Assembly: GCF_004352915.1 (NCBI RefSeq)
Contig: NZ_SJSY01000070.1
Coordinates: 1-64,000 of the forward strand
DNA length: 64,000 bases
DNA from: Flavobacterium zhairuonense
GTDB taxonomy: Bacteria; Bacteroidota; Bacteroidia; Flavobacteriales; Flavobacteriaceae
Reading direction: 5' to 3'
Below are positions 8,043 through 18,500 of this stretch, piece after piece (within the stretch, counting starts at the first letter, position 1; each line of letters opens with the position of its first letter). The notes beneath the pieces were generated by a model. That model had not been told where the DNA came from, did no database searches, and worked only from the letters and a program-made list of their open reading frames with translations. Made by a program: the position numbers and the translations under genes.

Positions 8043-10463
8043 TTATTTCACGTTAATCGTCACTTCTACAGGCTTTAACCATTGACTACTAAAAGTAACT
8101 TTAATAGGTTGTGCCTCCCCATTCGCCTGAATATAAGCAGCAATATGTCCGTGAAAAACTCTTTGGATATTATCTGTATAATCGGTCATGTCACTATTAT
8201 TTCCCGCTTCAAGTCCTAATAAAGTTCCAGGTCCGCTGATTTTGCAAGTCACTTCATTGTCTGAAAGCATTACCGGAAGTCCGTTTTGATCTTTTACCTG
8301 AACCATGATTTTAGCAACACCTTTATCTTTGCTGATTGTAATATCTTTTTCAGCAATTGTCAATTCAGCAGGTTGTTGTGTTGAGTTGATTGCATAACGA
8401 CTCACTTCTTTATCATTTGCATCCAAACCAATTGCTTCTAATTTTCCAGAAGCAAATGGAATATCCCAATAAATAATTCCGGTTTTTTCGTCGTATAATT
8501 TCGTTTCTCCAACCACTTTTCCGTTTAATTCCAAACGTGCTTTTGTCGCATTTGTATAACAAACCACACGAATTTTTTGTCCTGCTTCGTAGTTCCAGAT
8601 TGCCCATGCATCTTTAGAAATATCTTTATCATTTGTCAACGAATAAGTTCCAACATATGCCATTGGTTTATCTGACCATAATGACTGACGGAAATACCCG
8701 CGAGGTTTGATAACACCTGCAAAATCAACTAAACCAGAGTAAAATCCGCGAGAAGGCCATCTTCCAGATTCTCCTAAATAATCAATTCCTGTCCATAAAA
8801 ATTGGCCAAAAATGTGTTTGTTGTTTTTAACTGCTAACCAAGGATCCATGTCGTGAACATTCTCACTTCCGTAGATAACACGGTTTGGGTATTTTTTATG
8901 ATCAGTCAGATATTTGCTTTCGGTATAATTGTAACCTGTAATATCTAAAGCTCCCGGATATTCTGTTTCGTTAGACATTGCCACACCCGCTAAACCTGCT
9001 GTTGTAGGACGCGATTTGTCGTATTTTTTAACTGCAGCGACCAAACGTTTTGCAATTACTCCAAGACGCATTGCATCTGGCGCATCTGGTTTATAACCGC
9101 CGTAAGCCGCTTGGCCGAAACCGTCTTTTCCTTTATCTAAAACTGGATGTGAATAAGGATCGTTTGGGTAATCAACTTCATTTCCTATACTCCATGCAAA
9201 AACTGAAAGGTGATTTCTGTCTCGACGTACAAAATCTTCTAAATCTTTTTCGGCATAATCAGCGAAAATATCAAATGAACCTTCAAAACCTGGAGTTCCG
9301 TAATTCCAGCCTTCTAACCATTTACGTTTTGGGAATTCCCATTCGTCATAGGCTTCGTTTAAAACCAATAAACCTAATTCGTCGCAAAGTTCATAGAAAT
9401 CGGGAGCTTGCGGATTGTGGCTTGTACGAATAGCATTTACACCAATTTCTTTTAATGTTTTTAATCTCGTTTTCCAAACTTCTTTAGGAACCGCTGAACC
9501 TAAAACTCCAGCATCATGATGAAGACAAACTCCTTTCATTTTCATCCATTTTCCGTTAAGCGCAAAACCATTATTTGGATCAAAAGTAAAATCTCTAAAA
9601 CCAGTTTTCGTTACTGTTTTATCAATTTCTTTTCCGTCTTTTAAAACGGTTGTTTTAAGTTCATATAAATTCGGATTTTCTAAATCCCATAATTGTGGAT
9701 TTTTGACATTTATTTTAGCCGAAATCTTTCCACTTTGTTTTGCCGCAACATCAATTTTAGAAGATGCTTTTGCTACTGATTTTCCATCTTTTGAAAACAA
9801 TTCATTTACAACTGTCAAAGATGATTTTGCAGCAGAACCATTTTCAACATCAACCTCAACATTCAAAGTTCCTGTCCCTTTTTTCACTTCTGGATACGCA
9901 TAAACGCCCCATTGTGCAATATGTACCGGATTTGCATATACTACCCAAACGTTTCTGTAAATACCAGAACCTGTGTACCATCTTGAATCGGCACTTTGGC
10001 TGTGATCAACGCGAACAGAAATCGTATTTTCTCCACCAAAATTCACAAATTGTGTTGCATCATAAGCAAACGAAATATATCCGTTTGGGCGTTTTCCTAA
10101 AGAATGTCCGTTGATGAAAACTTCGCTTCTATTGTAAACTCCTTCAAAATACAAATACACTTTTTCACCCGATTTGCTCTGCGGAATATTGATTGATTTT
10201 CTGTACCAAGCAATGCCACCCGGCAAGTATCCTTGACAACTTGCCAATGTTGGACTCAATTGTCCTTTTACGCTCCAGTCGTGAGGCACATTTACATTTT
10301 GCCATTTGCTGTCGTCAAATGTTGTGTTTTTTGCATCTGGAGTTTCCTGAAGATTGAACTTCCAATTGTCATTTATTTTCTTTGAATCTCCAAACGATAC
10401 TTGACTGCTCGCAGACAAACACGAAAAGAGTAAAACGGGTAGTAAGGTCTTTTTAGATAACAC
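8043..10463 (-). CDS. GH2 beta-galactosidase, exported
   Basis: The 806-residue protein starts with a signal peptide (LLFSCLSASSQ). It then shows the GH2 order: sugar-binding jelly roll (WKFNLQE...VPHDW), immunoglobulin-like domain, TIM barrel, and C-terminal beta domains. The acid/base is E429 in WSIGNEVD and the nucleophile E534 in YGSENVHD. Cys residues in the signal could allow lipidation, but no clear lipobox is seen. Family and context point to removal of terminal beta-galactose from galactan or arabinogalactan chains. The start is preceded by a spacer holding a hexanucleotide repeat tract. Confidence 0.87.
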   Translation of the reverse strand: MLSKKTLLPVLLFSCLSASSQVSFGDSKKINDNWKFNLQETPDAKNTTFDDSKWQNVNVPHDWSVKGQLSPTLASCQGYLPGGIAWYRKSINIPQSKSGEKVYLYFEGVYNRSEVFINGHSLGKRPNGYISFAYDATQFVNFGGENTISVRVDHSQSADSRWYTGSGIYRNVWVVYANPVHIAQWGVYAYPEVKKGTGTLNVEVDVENGSAAKSSLTVVNELFSKDGKSVAKASSKIDVAAKQSGKISAKINVKNPQLWDLENPNLYELKTTVLKDGKEIDKTVTKTGFRDFTFDPNNGFALNGKWMKMKGVCLHHDAGVLGSAVPKEVWKTRLKTLKEIGVNAIRTSHNPQAPDFYELCDELGLLVLNEAYDEWEFPKRKWLEGWNYGTPGFEGSFDIFADYAEKDLEDFVRRDRNHLSVFAWSIGNEVDYPNDPYSHPVLDKGKDGFGQAAYGGYKPDAPDAMRLGVIAKRLVAAVKKYDKSRPTTAGLAGVAMSNETEYPGALDITGYNYTESKYLTDHKKYPNRVIYGSENVHDMDPWLAVKNNKHIFGQFLWTGIDYLGESGRWPSRGFYSGLVDFAGVIKPRGYFRQSLWSDKPMAYVGTYSLTNDKDISKDAWAIWNYEAGQKIRVVCYTNATKARLELNGKVVGETKLYDEKTGIIYWDIPFASGKLEAIGLDANDKEVSRYAINSTQQPAELTIAEKDITISKDKGVAKIMVQVKDQNGLPVMLSDNEVTCKISGPGTLLGLEAGNNSDMTDYTDNIQRVFHGHIAAYIQANGEAQPIKVTFSSQWLKPVEVTINVK

Positions 10464-10522
10464 TATAGTTTTATTTTTAGTTAATTTTTTTGTTTCAAGT
10501 TCTTTTTTAGTTCTCAGTCGCA

Positions 10523-10615
10523 GTTTTCAGTCGCAGTTTTCAGTGTAGTAAACTGTACACTGTGACTGTGACTGTGACTGTGACTGTGACTGTGACTGTG
10601 ACTGCGACTGAAAAC
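10523..10615. repeat. TGTGAC hexanucleotide tract inside a 15-bp inverted repeat
   Basis: Seven perfect TGTGAC units (10561-10602) are followed by one variant TGCGAC. The tract is flanked by perfect arms GTTTTCAGTCGCAGT (10523-10537) and ACTGCGACTGAAAAC (10601-10615). It begins at the GH30 stop and lies about 60 bp before the GH2 start. Such tracts can change copy number by slippage. Confidence 0.9.
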
Positions 10616-12199
10616 TTACTCAAATTCTCCCACAAACGTCACTACTGATCTTGCGGGGATTTCTATATTATCGATTTTCTGAATATCGCTTCTTTTTAAA
10701 TTTGAAGTTTCAGAAGTGATGTAAGGCGTAAGCTCGTTATTTTTTACAGTTCCTTTCGATAAATCAAACTTGTATTTTTGAGCCGATTTTCCGCAGTTTA
10801 CAGCAACAACAATCAGTTTTTTGTTTTGAATATCTTTGTAAGCCGTCAACATTACATCATGCGCTGCGTCTAATTCGTTTTGATTTGGAACATCAACTCG
10901 TTGCATACCTGGGCGCACAAAAAGCGAATAATTCCCAAGAGCCCAAAGCAGTTTTGAATCGTGGAATTCTCCATCGTTTCTAACATAATTTGGTTCTGTT
11001 CCTCCGTTGCTTTTTCCGTCATCCAAATAAATCAAACCGTCTTTATAATCAACACGTGTAATCGATGTCCACCATTGCCATGAAGCTGCATTGGCAACAG
11101 CAATATCATTATGAATCAAACGTGCCACAAATAACGCAGTTTGCATTCCTAAATCTCTTCCGCCACCAGAACCACCCGGAATTTCATTTTCTCCCGGATT
11201 CTCTAGAATACAATATTCAGACTGCCAATATTTCAAACCTGGATTTCTTTTTATTTCTGCAGCAATTAGTTTTCTACTTAAAACTTGTCTTTCAACTGGC
11301 CAAGTGGTAAAATAACTGTGACCAAGAATCACATTTTTTACATTGGAGAATTTCGAAACATTCGTTTTTGTTTTTCCAAAGAAGAAATCAATCTGATTAT
11401 CGCGATTTTCTTTATTTACATTTTCATACAAATAATCAATCTGCGCCGCTTCAGCAATAACAATTTCAGTTTTCATTTTGTTAGCTTTCAGTTTTTCTGA
11501 AAGTGATTTGGTCAAATCATAAATTTCCTGATTGGTTGCCGGAGTTCCTTCCTGACTGTTTGTATCGCCGTGTTTTGGCATCCATTCCCATTGTGGTTCG
11601 TTTATTGGACTAACATAATCGAATTTTATTCCTTCTTTTTTCTCTAATCCTTGAATACTTTGAACTAAGAAATCGGCAAATTTTGGAATTGCGCCATCTT
11701 TTAGATTCAGTTTATTCTTTTGAGAAGCAAACGAAAGTCCGTTGTTTGTCATGAAAACAGGCGGACTGTTTGTAAAAATCAGGAATTTTTCGACACCACG
11801 TTTTTTTGCTGCCTGTAGAAACCATCTTTGTCCTTCTTGTTTAGAGAAATCATAAGTTCCGTCAGGATTTAAAAAACATTCACTTCTTCTCCATTCGTCA
11901 GAAACTTTGCTGTTTTCGCCTTGCTCAGTACTTCCAGCGCCAAGATTGAATCTCCAAATCGAAAGTCCAATTCCTTTTGGATTTCCCTCCGCATCAATTT
12001 CTTGACTGAAAAGCAAATCGGCAATGGCATTCTTTTTTTGTTCTGGCCAATTTTTTCCCACAAACTGGGTTCGCCACGCATCAGAACCTCCAAAACCGTC
12101 CATCGTCTGAACGACTTTATCTGTACTGATAATGGCAGTTCGCTGTGCAAATGACAACGAACTCATTACCAGAAAAAGTGAGATATATACTTTTTTCAT
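10616..12199 (-). CDS. GH30 glycosidase, likely endo-beta-1,6-galactanase type (1)
   Basis: This 527-residue protein has a signal peptide (MSSLSFAQ) without lipobox, so it is probably periplasmic. The GH30 barrel starts MDGFGGSDAWRTQFVG. The acid/base is E201 in SPINEPQWEW and the nucleophile E328 in WQSEYCILE. A C-terminal beta-sandwich ends ARSVVTFVGEF. It resembles the GH30 subfamily containing endo-beta-1,6-galactanases, which would cut beta-1,6-galactan side chains of arabinogalactan. Subfamily assignment is by motif memory. It is clearly paralogous to the next upstream gene. Confidence 0.83.
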   Translation of the reverse strand: MKKVYISLFLVMSSLSFAQRTAIISTDKVVQTMDGFGGSDAWRTQFVGKNWPEQKKNAIADLLFSQEIDAEGNPKGIGLSIWRFNLGAGSTEQGENSKVSDEWRRSECFLNPDGTYDFSKQEGQRWFLQAAKKRGVEKFLIFTNSPPVFMTNNGLSFASQKNKLNLKDGAIPKFADFLVQSIQGLEKKEGIKFDYVSPINEPQWEWMPKHGDTNSQEGTPATNQEIYDLTKSLSEKLKANKMKTEIVIAEAAQIDYLYENVNKENRDNQIDFFFGKTKTNVSKFSNVKNVILGHSYFTTWPVERQVLSRKLIAAEIKRNPGLKYWQSEYCILENPGENEIPGGSGGGRDLGMQTALFVARLIHNDIAVANAASWQWWTSITRVDYKDGLIYLDDGKSNGGTEPNYVRNDGEFHDSKLLWALGNYSLFVRPGMQRVDVPNQNELDAAHDVMLTAYKDIQNKKLIVVAVNCGKSAQKYKFDLSKGTVKNNELTPYITSETSNLKRSDIQKIDNIEIPARSVVTFVGEFE

Positions 12200-12213
12200 T
12201 TATTTTATTTTAT

Positions 12214-12308
12214 TTAACCGCAAAGACGCTAAGTTTTGCGCAAGGTGCGCTAAGTTTTGCATAAGCTTTGCGAACTTTGCGTATTTTCTTTGCGATCCTT
12301 GCGGTTAA
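12214..12308. repeat. CGCAAAG-type intergenic palindrome
   Basis: Outer arms TTAACCGCAA (12214-12223) and TTGCGGTTAA (12299-12308) enclose several GCTAAGTTTTGC and CTTTGCG motifs. It sits between the two GH30 genes. The same type of element occurs at 53523-53625. Confidence 0.8.
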
Positions 12309-12319
12309 TTTTTTTATTC

Positions 12320-13957
12320 CTACTTATAATTCCCAACGTACGTCACCACTGACCTTGCAGGAATTTCTAAACTCCCTGCATCAACAGCAGTTCCTTTCTT
12401 TAAACTTAAAGTTTCTGAAGTTGTATAAGGTGTTAATTTATTATCAGTTAAAGCTCCTCCTGCCAAATTCAATTTATAGGCTTTCGCCGATTTGCTGATG
12501 TTTACTGCAACAATTACCAGTTTTTTAGTCGCAGCATCTTTATAAGCCGTTACCATTACATCGTTTAAAGCAGTTGCATTATCCACACTTGGAATTTGAA
12601 CTCTCACCATTCCCGGTTTTACGAAAAACGAAAAGTTCCCTAAAGCCCATAATGTTTTTGAATCTCTGATATAACCATCGTATTTGCAATAATCAGCATT
12701 TCCGGCTCCGTTGCTTGCATTGTCATCAACATGAATCAAACCGTCTTTGTAATCACCACGGCTAATTGCTGTCCACCATTGCCAAGAAGTTACACCTCCA
12801 AGCGCAATATCAGTGCTGATAATACGTGCAGTCCAAAGTGCAAGAGGCATTCCTAAATCTCTTCCTGCTCCTGCTCCACCTGGTAATTCAGCTGTTCCTG
12901 GACTTTCTAAAACACAATATTCAGAGGACCATAAACTTACTCCGCCAGTTGCCTGAATTCTTGAAGCAGCTTGTTGTCTTGACGAAACCATTTCACTCAA
13001 AGGCCAAGCTTGCCAGTAACTATGTCCAGAAATGGTTTTCTTAACATTGCTCAATCCAGAAATCTTTTTAGTTGAATTGGCTCCAAAGAAATAATCAATC
13101 TGATTTGATCTGCTTTCTTTTCCAGAAACTGTTTTGTAAAGCGATTCATAAGATCCCGCTTCTCCTACAACAATTTGAGCGCCAAGCCCTTTTGATTGTA
13201 ATTTTGGAGACAAAACATTTACAAAACTGTAAATATTTGCATTTGTAGCGGGCGAACCTTCCTGTCCAGAACCGTCCCACTCGTATTGCGGTTCGTTAAA
13301 CGGACTCACATAATCGATTGTTAAACCGTGTTCTGTTTTTAGTTTGTCTAAAGAATTCACCCAGAAATCAGCCAATTCTGGCATTTTTCCATCTTTTAAA
13401 TTATAAAATTCTTTGATGCTTGCATGAGCTTTTCCGTTTTGCGTCAAGTAAACTGGTGCGCTATTGGCGAAAGCCAACAACTTTTCAACACCACGTTCTT
13501 TTGCTGCTTTCATAAACCAAACCTGACCAGCCTGTTTGTTCATATTATAGCTTACGCCGTCTGTTGTAAAACATTCTGTACGTCTCCATTCATCTGTAAT
13601 ATCACTTGCATCGCCTTGTTCTGTACTTCCAGCGCCAAGGTTAAAACGCCATAATGAAAGTCCGATTCCTTTTGGATTTCCGTCTGCATCAACTTCTTTG
13701 CTGAATAATAAATCGGCTATTTTATTTCTTTTGTCAGAAGGCCAATTTTTTCCAATAAAATTAGTTTGCCAAGCATCCGAAGCTCCAAAGCTTTCCATAG
13801 TCTGAAGATTCATATCCAGATTTACGTTCAACTCTGCAACTGAACTTTCTGAACCTGAATTCTCCGATTTTTCAGAGTCGCAGCTCACCAAAAGTGAACT
13901 AGCGAAAAGCAAGCCTGCACAAAGCAGACTTACTTTATTTTGATTATAAAACCTCAT
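12320..13957 (-). CDS. GH30 glycosidase, lipoprotein paralogue (2)
   Basis: The start chosen is the ATG at 13957 (MRFYNQNKVS), which gives 545 residues and a good lipoprotein signal with lipobox LLVSC. An in-frame ATG at 13993 would add 12 residues and run into the SusD gene. The GH30 barrel opens MESFGASDAWQTNFIG. The acid/base is E222 in SPFNEPQYEW and the nucleophile E346 in WSSEYCVLE. Much of the sequence matches the neighbouring GH30, but this copy is lipidated, so it may act on the outer surface while its paralogue works inside. The gene starts one base after the SusD stop. Confidence 0.85.
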   Translation of the reverse strand: MRFYNQNKVSLLCAGLLFASSLLVSCDSEKSENSGSESSVAELNVNLDMNLQTMESFGASDAWQTNFIGKNWPSDKRNKIADLLFSKEVDADGNPKGIGLSLWRFNLGAGSTEQGDASDITDEWRRTECFTTDGVSYNMNKQAGQVWFMKAAKERGVEKLLAFANSAPVYLTQNGKAHASIKEFYNLKDGKMPELADFWVNSLDKLKTEHGLTIDYVSPFNEPQYEWDGSGQEGSPATNANIYSFVNVLSPKLQSKGLGAQIVVGEAGSYESLYKTVSGKESRSNQIDYFFGANSTKKISGLSNVKKTISGHSYWQAWPLSEMVSSRQQAASRIQATGGVSLWSSEYCVLESPGTAELPGGAGAGRDLGMPLALWTARIISTDIALGGVTSWQWWTAISRGDYKDGLIHVDDNASNGAGNADYCKYDGYIRDSKTLWALGNFSFFVKPGMVRVQIPSVDNATALNDVMVTAYKDAATKKLVIVAVNISKSAKAYKLNLAGGALTDNKLTPYTTSETLSLKKGTAVDAGSLEIPARSVVTYVGNYK

Positions 13958-13958
13958 T

Positions 13959-15560
13959 TTAGTAACCAGGATTTTGAGTAATAACACCGCCACTCAAGTC
14001 AATTTCTAACTGCGGAATTGGCCATAACAAGTTTTTCGCAGGATTAAAATTGATTCCCTTATCCTGAGGTTCTCTCAAGTTTGTCGTTTCATAAGGATCT
14101 GTAGAACTCAAGTTGTATTTCACAAAAGTTCCATTTGGTCCCATTAACGATTCAATAACTGGTCTTCCTGTTGTTGGATCTTTTTCACGACGAATATCAT
14201 ATAAACGTAATCCTTCAAAAGCCAATTCTAAACGACGCTCTTTGTAGATTTGTCTTAATAAAGTAGGTCCAGAAAGTCCTGTTTTTGGATCTAATTTTAC
14301 ACGCGCTCTGATGATGTTGATATCTGCTAAAGCGTCTCCGCCAGTATGGTAACTTGCTTCCGCTCTTGTCAAATACATTTCTGCCAAACGAATCAACGGA
14401 ATATTTAATGGCAAGTGACCATCTTTTTTATCTAATGAACGGCGCGTTGCAATTGGAATATAATATTTACGGCAAATACGTCCCGATTTATTGTCATTTA
14501 AACTGAATTTGTGTGTTGGGTTTAAAACCTCATCACCGTAAGCTGCTTCGCCCCATTTTGTAATTGTACTTCTACGACGGATGACATCATTTTCAGATAA
14601 ATACGCATTTTCTAAATCACTTGTTGGCATACACCATCCCCAACCGTCAAGAACATCCGCAGCATCGTTGCTTGGGAAATTCTTTTTGTCTTCGCCTCGT
14701 GCTCCTGCTAAAGTAGGAAGCATAGAACCTAAACTTTTATCTTGAACTGATGAAGACTGTGCTTCCAAAATTGACTCCACTCCGTTATGGTTGTTTACAT
14801 TCCAGATATTCAAGAAATCAGCTTCAAGTGCATAAGGACCTTCTGTGATAACTTTGTTTGAATATGTTTTAGCATCAGCCCATTTTTCTTGAAACAATGT
14901 TACACGAGCCAACAATGCATAAGCAGCCCATTTGTTGATTCTGCCTTCCCTGTTTACCGGAATCGTTTCTAGTTTTGCTGCTGAATCTTTTAAATCTTTT
15001 TCAATTTGAGCGTAAACATCCGCTTTTGGACTACGTTGTAATTTCAAATCGCCAGTTCCTAAAGAAGTTGTGTACAAAGGAACATCTCCAAAAAGATTCA
15101 CCAATTCGTAATAACAATAGGCTCTCACGAAAAGAGATTCCCCCATATACTGATTTTTTTGAGCTTCAGTAAGTGGCGATAAAGCCATTTTCTCCAAACC
15201 AATATTTGCCGATTGAATCGTATAATAATGAGCTGTGTAAATACTATTCATGTCACCCATATTATCAGGCGTAATGATGTATTGCGAACATGGTCTGTGC
15301 GCACCGCTGTCCTGTCCTGTGTTACCCATCCAGGCATCATCAGTTGACATTTCGTTGGTAACTCTTGGCGCAATTAATGTCCACCAGTCATTCGGAATTA
15401 ACAATCTGCGAGTTAATTCGTTGGTATAATTTTCGCATTCTTGTGCGGTTTGAAAGTAGTTTTCTAAAGTTTGTGTTCCTCTTTGCTCTTTTTCAATAAA
15501 ATCGCTGCAAGAAACTGCCAATAGAGAAAAAGTGATTATTGATACTATTATTTTTTTCAT
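13959..15560 (-). CDS. SusD/RagB-type outer-membrane glycan-binding lipoprotein
   Basis: The 533-residue protein has a lipobox (LLAVSCSDF) and the helical TPR-like SusD layout. Typical features are SESLFVRAYCYYELVNLFGDVPLY, RLAEMYLTRAEASY and the C-terminal LWPIPQLEIDLS. It forms a lid on the SusC channel and captures oligosaccharide at the surface. It starts 11 bp after the SusC stop, in the usual SusC-SusD order. Confidence 0.95.
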   Translation of the reverse strand: MKKIIVSIITFSLLAVSCSDFIEKEQRGTQTLENYFQTAQECENYTNELTRRLLIPNDWWTLIAPRVTNEMSTDDAWMGNTGQDSGAHRPCSQYIITPDNMGDMNSIYTAHYYTIQSANIGLEKMALSPLTEAQKNQYMGESLFVRAYCYYELVNLFGDVPLYTTSLGTGDLKLQRSPKADVYAQIEKDLKDSAAKLETIPVNREGRINKWAAYALLARVTLFQEKWADAKTYSNKVITEGPYALEADFLNIWNVNNHNGVESILEAQSSSVQDKSLGSMLPTLAGARGEDKKNFPSNDAADVLDGWGWCMPTSDLENAYLSENDVIRRRSTITKWGEAAYGDEVLNPTHKFSLNDNKSGRICRKYYIPIATRRSLDKKDGHLPLNIPLIRLAEMYLTRAEASYHTGGDALADINIIRARVKLDPKTGLSGPTLLRQIYKERRLELAFEGLRLYDIRREKDPTTGRPVIESLMGPNGTFVKYNLSSTDPYETTNLREPQDKGINFNPAKNLLWPIPQLEIDLSGGVITQNPGY

Positions 15561-15571
15561 GATCGTTTTTA

Positions 15572-18500
15572 TTAAAATGCTACATTAAGTCCCATCAAGA
15601 TTGTTGGTTGTACAGGGTAATTCCATCCTGCAAAACCAGATCCTAAAACATCTCCACCAACTTCAGGATCAACACCTGTAAACTTTGTCCATGTCCATAA
15701 ATTTTGTCCAGATAATGAAATTCTTAATTTATCTAAACCAAATTTGTTATAGAATGAGAAACCAACTTGTAAGTTTTTCATACGTACATACGAAGCATCT
15801 TCAACATAAAGAGAAGAGAATTTCGTAAAGTTTTCATTGTTATCATCTTTAGCCAAACGAGGAATAGAGTTTGAAGTTCCTTCTCCGTGCCAAGCTATTT
15901 CTGATAAATTGCTTACTTTATTTGTCAAACTTGCACCGTTGTATAAATCTGAAATATTTTGGTTAACCAAATCATTTCCAATGCTCGAGTAGAAATTTGC
16001 TACCAAATCAAATTGTTTGTAAGCAAAAGTCAAGTTAAGACCCACATTATAATCAGCCCAAGGCGTACCAATTTTAGTTCTGTCTTTGTCGTCTATTTTT
16101 CCATCACCATTGATATCTTTAAAGCGAACATCTCCTACTTGTGCATAAGGCTGTAGTTTTGTTCCGTGTTCATCTGTATGAGAATTTAGTTCTGTTTGGT
16201 TTTGGAACAAGCCATCAGCAACATATCCATAAAAATAGCCTGGCTCATTGCCTTCAACAGTTAACGTTCTGTTGCTTGCGCCGTATAATTTTTCACCATC
16301 AGCAGATAAATTCACCATTTTTACATTTACAGTTGTAAAAGTCAAATCGGCACCGTATGAGAAATCTCCTTTTTTATCTTTAAATGAAACTAATAAATCA
16401 ACCCCATTTGATTTCATAGAACCAACGTTTGTCCACATTGTAGAATATCCAGGGAAACCACTGTACGTTGGAAATTGTTTTAAGAAAAGCATATCGTTTG
16501 TTTTCTTTTGGTAATATTCCAAAGATCCAGAAAGCTTGTTTTTCCATAATCCGAAATCAAGTCCGAAAGAGATATCTTCAACCGTTTCCCATTTAATGTC
16601 TTTATTTGCCATTGTAGAAGGATAAGAAGTATCAGCAATATTATCTCCAATAGGATAAAAACCTGTTCCGATATTTGACTGATAAACAGCATCTTTCAAG
16701 TTTTGATTTCCAACTTTACCCCAACCTGCTCTGAATCTTAAATCACTCAAAACATCTTTTGTAGATTCCATAAAATCTTCGTTCAATATTCTCCAAGAAA
16801 CCGATGCAGACGGGAAATTTGCCCATTTGTTGTTTTCCATAAATTTTGAAGAACCATCACGTCTGAAAGTACCTGTGAAATAATATTTTCCATCATAATT
16901 ATACGAGAAACGAGAAATATAAGATATCAAAGAATTTGAAGTTCGAGTTCCACTGCTGTTACGGTTTTTAGTCGCTGCATCTAATTCTCTCATTGAGTCA
17001 GAGTTGTTCGGAATTCCTTCTCCATATCCCCAAAGTTTGCTTTGGTTATACTCTTCCATTGTATTACCAATCATCAAAGACGCATTGTGTTTTTCAGCAA
17101 ATGTTCTATTATAAGTAATTGTGTTTTGCCAAGTCCAGTTCACATCCGTAGTGTTCCACTTTTCAACGCTGTTGATTTCTGCTTTTTCGTGTGCAGCATC
17201 GATTACGAAGTCTGGGCTGAATTTATTTCTTACGATATCACCCACTTCAATCGAAGCTTGTGAACGAATTACCAAACCTTTGATTGGTGTGTATTGCAAA
17301 TAACCATTTGTATTTAAATTGTACTGATCTGTAAAATCATCATAACGTTTTACAGCCGCAACAGGATTCCAGATATACGAAGGAGAACGTGCATAAATAC
17401 TGTATTCGTTTTCTGTACCGTTTAATTGATCTGCTGGTTTGTAAATTGGCGTAATTGGATCAATTTTATCAAAATCGGCCCAGTTTCCTAGTGAACCATA
17501 GGTTTCGTAACGAGGATTTAAAGTAATTCCGGCAGAAAATTTATCAGAGAATTTAAAATCATTTGCAATTCTCATTGTGATTCTTTCCCATCCACCAACT
17601 TCATACATTGATTCTGAGTTGTAATAGTTTAAGCTAACTGCGAAAGTATGTTTATCTGAACCTCCAGTTACTCCAAGCGAAGCATTTGTTACAGGAGAAG
17701 CCTTTCTGATTCCGGCATCCCACCAATCCGTTGTTTTTCCTCTATATTGAGAAGGATTTGGCAAATAATCCGCATAACCAGAATTGTTGTATGCCGTATT
17801 CATCATCGTTGCATAACCTTCGGCATCAGCCATATTGTATGGATTATTCATCATTTGCATACCAGAACTTAAGTCAAAATTGAATCTGGTTTTTCCTGCT
17901 TTTCCTTTTTTAGTCGTAATCAAGATAACCCCGTTTGACGCTCTAGAACCATAAATTGCACTCGCAGAAGCATCTTTTAAAACTTCCATCGATTCGATTT
18001 CGTTGTTGCTCAAAAAGTTGATGCTTGTTCCCATCGGAATTCCGTCAACCACATAAAGCGGATCTGTACTTAAGTTTACCGTAGAAATACCGCGAATCAA
18101 AACTCTAGGTTGTGCACCCGGCCCGCCAGCTCCAGTAACCTGAACTCCAGAAACTTTTCCTTGCAAAGATTCAGCTACGTTGCCAACTGTCATTGTTTGT
18201 AATTCTTTCCCTTTAACAGAAGAAATCGAACTCGTTACGTCGCTCTTTTTTACAGCAGCATAACCAACCACCACAATTTCATCTAAAGCCTGACTTGATT
18301 CTTCTAAAACAATATCAAAATTCGTTTTATCGCCAACTGGAACTATTTTATTAGCAAAACCAACAAAAGACAATTCGATTTGTGCATTTTTATTCGGAAC
18401 CTCGATCACGAACTTTCCATCAAAATCTGTTGAAGTATTAGTTGAAGCTCCTTTTACAACAATATTAACTCCTGGAATTGGCACTGCGGCTTTATCCTTA

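Noticed and set aside
10557..10610. Regularly spaced repeat resembling a mini CRISPR
   Set aside because: The units are 6 bp and directly adjacent with no spacers; it is a microsatellite.
13957..13993. Longer start for the second GH30 gene
   Set aside because: It would put charged and hydrophobic residues before the lipoprotein signal and overlap the SusD coding end; the ATG at 13957 gives a normal signal with lipobox.
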